Source: Sisyra terminalis
Taxonomy: Eukaryota; Arthropoda; Insecta; Neuroptera; Sisyridae
Length of the DNA stretch: 64,000 nucleotides
Direction: 5' to 3'
Assembly: GCA_958496175.1 (NCBI GenBank)
Contig: OY292280.1
Location: 14,880,001-14,944,000, forward strand
Shown: positions 60,530 to 64,000 of the stretch, in pieces
Position numbering within the stretch: the first letter of the stretch is position 1
Layout: each line of letters begins with the position of its first letter
Translations under genes and position numbers: made by a program
The notes under the pieces: model-generated
Seen by the model: the letters and a program-made list of their open reading frames with translations, nothing else
Database searches by the model: none
What the model was told of the DNA's origin: nothing

Positions 60530-63370
60530 AAGCGATATGCAACCACTTTGAACCACGTGTCTCCCCGTCACGTAGTAAATCAATCAACTTTTCTTCAACC
60601 CTACTTGTTTCTGTAGGTTCTCAATCTATGTTTCTTTTACAGATTTCGGTTTCCAATTTTGAGGGGTACAAATGTAGCAGGGCTACTCGTGGTATACCTC
60701 GTAAATCAGAAGGACCGTGAAAACATAACACTTTCTCGCCCAAAACACCAAATTAAATAAAGCAAATGCTGAGACATTGTGTGGTACTGAAAAAACTGTT
60801 GAATTTACTTTAGGCAAACTTAAGTTTTGAACGCATTTTCGCAATATCTTAAATTTTAAGACATTCAGCAATATATCTAAATATATAATAATATATATAA
60901 TATAATAATAATAATATAAAAATATATCTAAATTTAAATAATTTTTTGACATAAAGCTTTGACGTAAAAGAAATTGGCGCATAGATTTTTTTAGAAATCA
61001 TACACCTTTTGCCATCTAGAGGAAATGAGCTTAACTTTTCGTAACCGAACAAATTTGGCCGGCAATTGGGAAATTTTAAGGGTGGTTTGCCCCCCTTATT
61101 ATATTGAGTCCGATTATGATTGGGATATCAATTGAAAGCTATTGAATTATTCTATCGATTGATATCAAAATATTACCTATATCTTCAAGCAGTAACTTAA
61201 AAATTTGATTTTCCCTAGGTGACTCTTGGCCTACATAAAATGTTACTTAAATCTTGTGATTTCACGTAAAAAGTAATTGAAAACATTACTCTTATATAAA
61301 ATTGATGGTTTACAGCTAAATTTGACACTTAAATGTTGATTAAAGGTCTACTTTTTGAGAAATAAGCGTCTAAAGGGGGTCTATCATTATCTACATTTAG
61401 GGTCAAAAATATCTTTATTTCTTCACTCCTATCGCTATAAATCGATCAATTATTAGTTAAGAATTCAAAATATAACATTTTTTCCGCTCGAACATCATTT
61501 AAAATTGTATTTTTAACCAATTTTATTTGCATGTTTAGCTGATGTCAAAGTTGTTTATGTTGTGCTTTGTAGGCAACCCGGTGAGCATCAATAAAACAAA
61601 ATTCGACGATTTGCCCTTTTTGAACATGTCAATATTCAGTACTCTAACTCAAATTTTAGACATTTAAGGGTGATTTTCTTTATGTCCAATAATGATTGGG
61701 GTATCAATTGAAAGCTAATGAATTATTCTATTGATTTATCAAAAAAAACCATCAATATGTTTAAACTATGACATTAAAATTTGAGTATCTGTAAGCGACT
61801 TCTTACCTTTCTGGCATTTAAGGGTGGTTTGCCCCCTTTATTTTACAGAATCCGATTATGATTGTGATATCAAGTAAAAGCTATTGAATTATTCTATCGA
61901 TTGATATAAAAAAAATACCAATATCTCCAAACAGTTTCTTGAAAATTTGATTTTCCCTAGGTGACTCTTTAGGTCCCTTTAAACGCTAATTTATGGAAAA
62001 GTAGACCTTTAAGCACAATTTAAGTTTCAAATTTAGTTTTACATCATTTATTTTGATTGACAGTTATGTTTATAATTACTTTGTACGTAAAATCACATGA
62101 TTTCAGTACAATTTTATAAAGGCCAAGAGTCGATATGGGAAAATCAATTTTTAATGTAATTGCTTGGAGATATTGGTATTTTTTTTATACCAATCGATAG
62201 AATAATTCAATAGCTTTCAATTGATATCACAATCATAATCGGATTCTGTAAAATAAAGGGGGCAAACCACCCTTAAATGCCAGAAAGGTAAGAAGTCGCT
62301 TACAGATACTCAAATTTTAATGTCATAGTTTAAACATATTGATGGTTTTTTTTGATAAATCAATAGAATAATTCATTAGCTTTCAATTGATACCCCAATC
62401 ATTATTGGACATAAAGAAAATCACCCTTAAATGTCTAAAATTTGAGTTAGAGTACTGAATATTGACATGTTCAAAAAGGGCAAATCGTCGAATTTTGTTT
62501 TATTGATGCTCACCGGGTTGCCTACAAAGCACAACATAAACAACTTTGACATCAGCTAAACATGCAAATAAAATTGGTTAAAAATACAATTTTAAATGAT
62601 GTTCGAGCGGAAAAAATGTTATATTTTGAATTCTTAACTAATAATTGATCGATTTATAGCGATAGGAGTGAAGAAATAAAGATATTTTTGGCCCTAAATG
62701 TAGATAATGATAGACCCCCTTTAGACGCTTATTTCTCAAAAAGTAGACCTTTAATCAACATTTAAGTGTCAAATTTAGCTGCAAACCATCAATTTTATAT
62801 AAGAGTAATGTTTTCAATTACTTTTTACGTGAAATCACAAGATTTAAGTAACATTTTATGTAGGCCAAGAGTCACCTAGGGAAAATCAAATTTTTAAGTT
62901 ACTGCTTGAAGATATAGGTAATATTTTGATATCAATCGATAGAATAATTCAATAGCTTTCAATTGATATCCCAATCATAATCGGACTCAATATAATAAGG
63001 GGGGCAAACCACCCTTAAAATTTCCCAATTGCCGGCCAAATTTGTTCGGTTACGAAAAGTTAAGCTCATTTCCTCTAGATGGCAAAAGGTGTATGATTTC
63101 TAAAAAAATCTATGCGCCAATTTCTTTTACGTCAAAGCTTTATGTCAAAAAATTATTTAAATTTAGATATATTTTTATATTATTATTATTATATTATATA
63201 TATTATTATATATTTAGATATATTGCTGAATGCCTTAAAATTTAAGATATTGCGAAAATGCGTTCAAAACTTAAGTTTGCCTAAAGTAAATTCAACAGTT
63301 TTTTCAGTACCACACAATGTCTCAGCATTTGCTTAATTTAATTTGGTGTTTTGGGCGAGAAAGTGTTACG

Positions 63371-63568
63371 TTATGTTTTTCTTATAATATGGCAAGGATG
63401 GTTGCAATAATGGCACTGTCGCGTATTTTTAATAAGCCCTCTCCGGCCACACCACATCAGGGTATCCCATTGATCTCGTATAAAATTAGTTGCGTGCTTC
63501 TCGCATATTTGTCCCTTTAGATCCTTAAAATACCCCGAAAATTCCAGGTTTTCCAGATCTGTGGTCAC
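63371..63568 (-). pseudogene. Mirror copy of the zinc-ribbon fragment, truncated
   Basis: Right-arm counterpart of 60245-60529. It keeps WCGRRGLIKNTRQCHYCNHP but loses the second cysteine pair, so it cannot form the finger. Confidence 0.6.
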
Positions 63569-63678
63569 TCTGTTTGAGAATAGAGTCCATCAAGTTGGAT
63601 TTCGTCTTATAATCACATTGATGGCAGTTCATTGTTCTCAAAACTTTCATTGAATTTTTTCCATTTTTCTCTAGTTCC

Positions 63679-63826
63679 TCATTTTAAATCTCTCCATTTA
63701 CTTCCATTTTTGTTTTCTTTACGTCCAGATTTTCGATCCATTATAATGCTAAACTCCGCACAAAACTCAAGGAACTGATTCCGAAGTTTTACTTCCAACT
63801 TCCAATCAATAAATCCTTGAATTGAA
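63679..63826 (-). other. Coding-like segment abutting the palindrome
   Basis: On the minus strand, after a weak acceptor (AAAACGTAG), 49 codons read SIQGFIDWKLEVKLRNQFLE, then FCAEFSIIMDRKSGRKENKN and SKWRDLK to TGA. The same frame then continues over the palindrome edge as GTREKWKKFNESFENNELPS. This suggests the arm edge cuts through a formerly coding element rather than being its true terminus. Identity is unknown. Confidence 0.25.
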
Positions 63827-64000
63827 CTACGTTTTTTAATTTATTGTTCCTTATGTTGGAGTCCATATTTGGTTTTAGAACTCGATCGGTTTAGATGAAT
63901 ATTGTACAAGAATTGAAAATTTGATTTATTTTAAAATTCTAATTATAAATTTTGCTGCCAGAACAACCAAAAATATAAATGTTTCACAAGTGCATATGCT
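63827..64000. other. Window end, nothing recognised
   Basis: AT-rich sequence to the edge with no supported feature. Confidence 0.4.

Larger units (their letters stand above)
60139..63674. repeat. Near-perfect ~3.5-kb palindrome (foldback element or inverted duplication)
   Basis: The left arm (60139-61965) and right arm (about 62140-63674) are inverted copies from end to end, starting CTAGAGAAAAATGG on both sides. By eye they differ at only a few percent of positions. The right arm lacks about 290 bases present at 60430-60718. Mirror positions were checked at three points (60139/63674, 61071/63033, 61813/62281). The centre (61966-62140) is single-copy. Each arm also contains an internal diverged direct repeat (about 61085-61390 and 61810-62010, sharing AAGGGTGGTTTGCCCCC). 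ORFs at 60849-61052 and 63042-63245 are mirror images. No target duplication was recognised at the ends. Confidence 0.9.

Noticed and set aside
60139..63674. Treating the palindrome purely as an assembly artefact
   Set aside because: The arms differ by point changes and a ~290-bp deletion, which a simple copied-read artefact would not produce; still listed for checking.

Overview
The window is insect nuclear DNA. It is very AT-rich, genes are split by short introns with GTAAGT-like donors and T-rich CAG/TAG acceptors, and the conserved proteins are arthropod-type. The order (a nematoceran fly or a sternorrhynchan bug are both possible) cannot be settled from sequence alone.

Layout. 1-15 kb is a repeat-rich block: a foldback element at the left edge, a tRNA-like SINE, a ~10 kb nest of direct and inverted duplications (2.4-13 kb) built around a ~315-bp unit, a 5'-truncated non-LTR retrotransposon that interrupts only one of two paralogous copies (6.13-7.28 kb), and several exon-like relics, including a possible four-microexon gene. 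15-18.8 kb is gene-poor. 18.86-27.7 kb, minus strand, is staufen, rebuilt here as five coding exons (843 aa) plus an in-frame 47-codon cassette exon. 32.26-37.77 kb, minus strand, is Integrator subunit 6 (eight exons, 977 aa). 41.19-43.71 kb, minus strand, is F-box/WD40 protein FBXW9 (seven exons, 410 aa). 45.2-53 kb, plus strand, is 14-3-3 zeta (a non-coding first exon, a 4.3-kb intron, four coding exons, 247 aa). 55.14-56.75 kb, plus strand, is a PHF7/G2E3-like PHD-RING protein (seven exons, 352 aa). 57.9-59.0 kb, minus strand, is a small secreted protein (213 aa) with a TATA+Inr promoter. 60.14-63.67 kb is a near-perfect ~3.5-kb palindrome carrying an ISXO2/Merlin-type zinc-ribbon fragment.

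The five conserved genes are housekeeping or developmental genes: dsRNA transport, snRNA/mRNA 3'-end processing and promoter-proximal termination, SCF ubiquitin ligase adaptor, phosphoprotein adaptor, and a chromatin reader/E3. They do not form a pathway or operon-like unit. Exon joins were checked by reading phase, and the coding exon lengths add up to whole codons for every named gene. No CRISPR array, bacterial-type system or clearly novel multi-gene system was seen. The most unusual items are the large palindrome, the duplicated coding-like relics at 2-11 kb, the microexon ORF, and the staufen cassette exon with a hydrophobic stretch.
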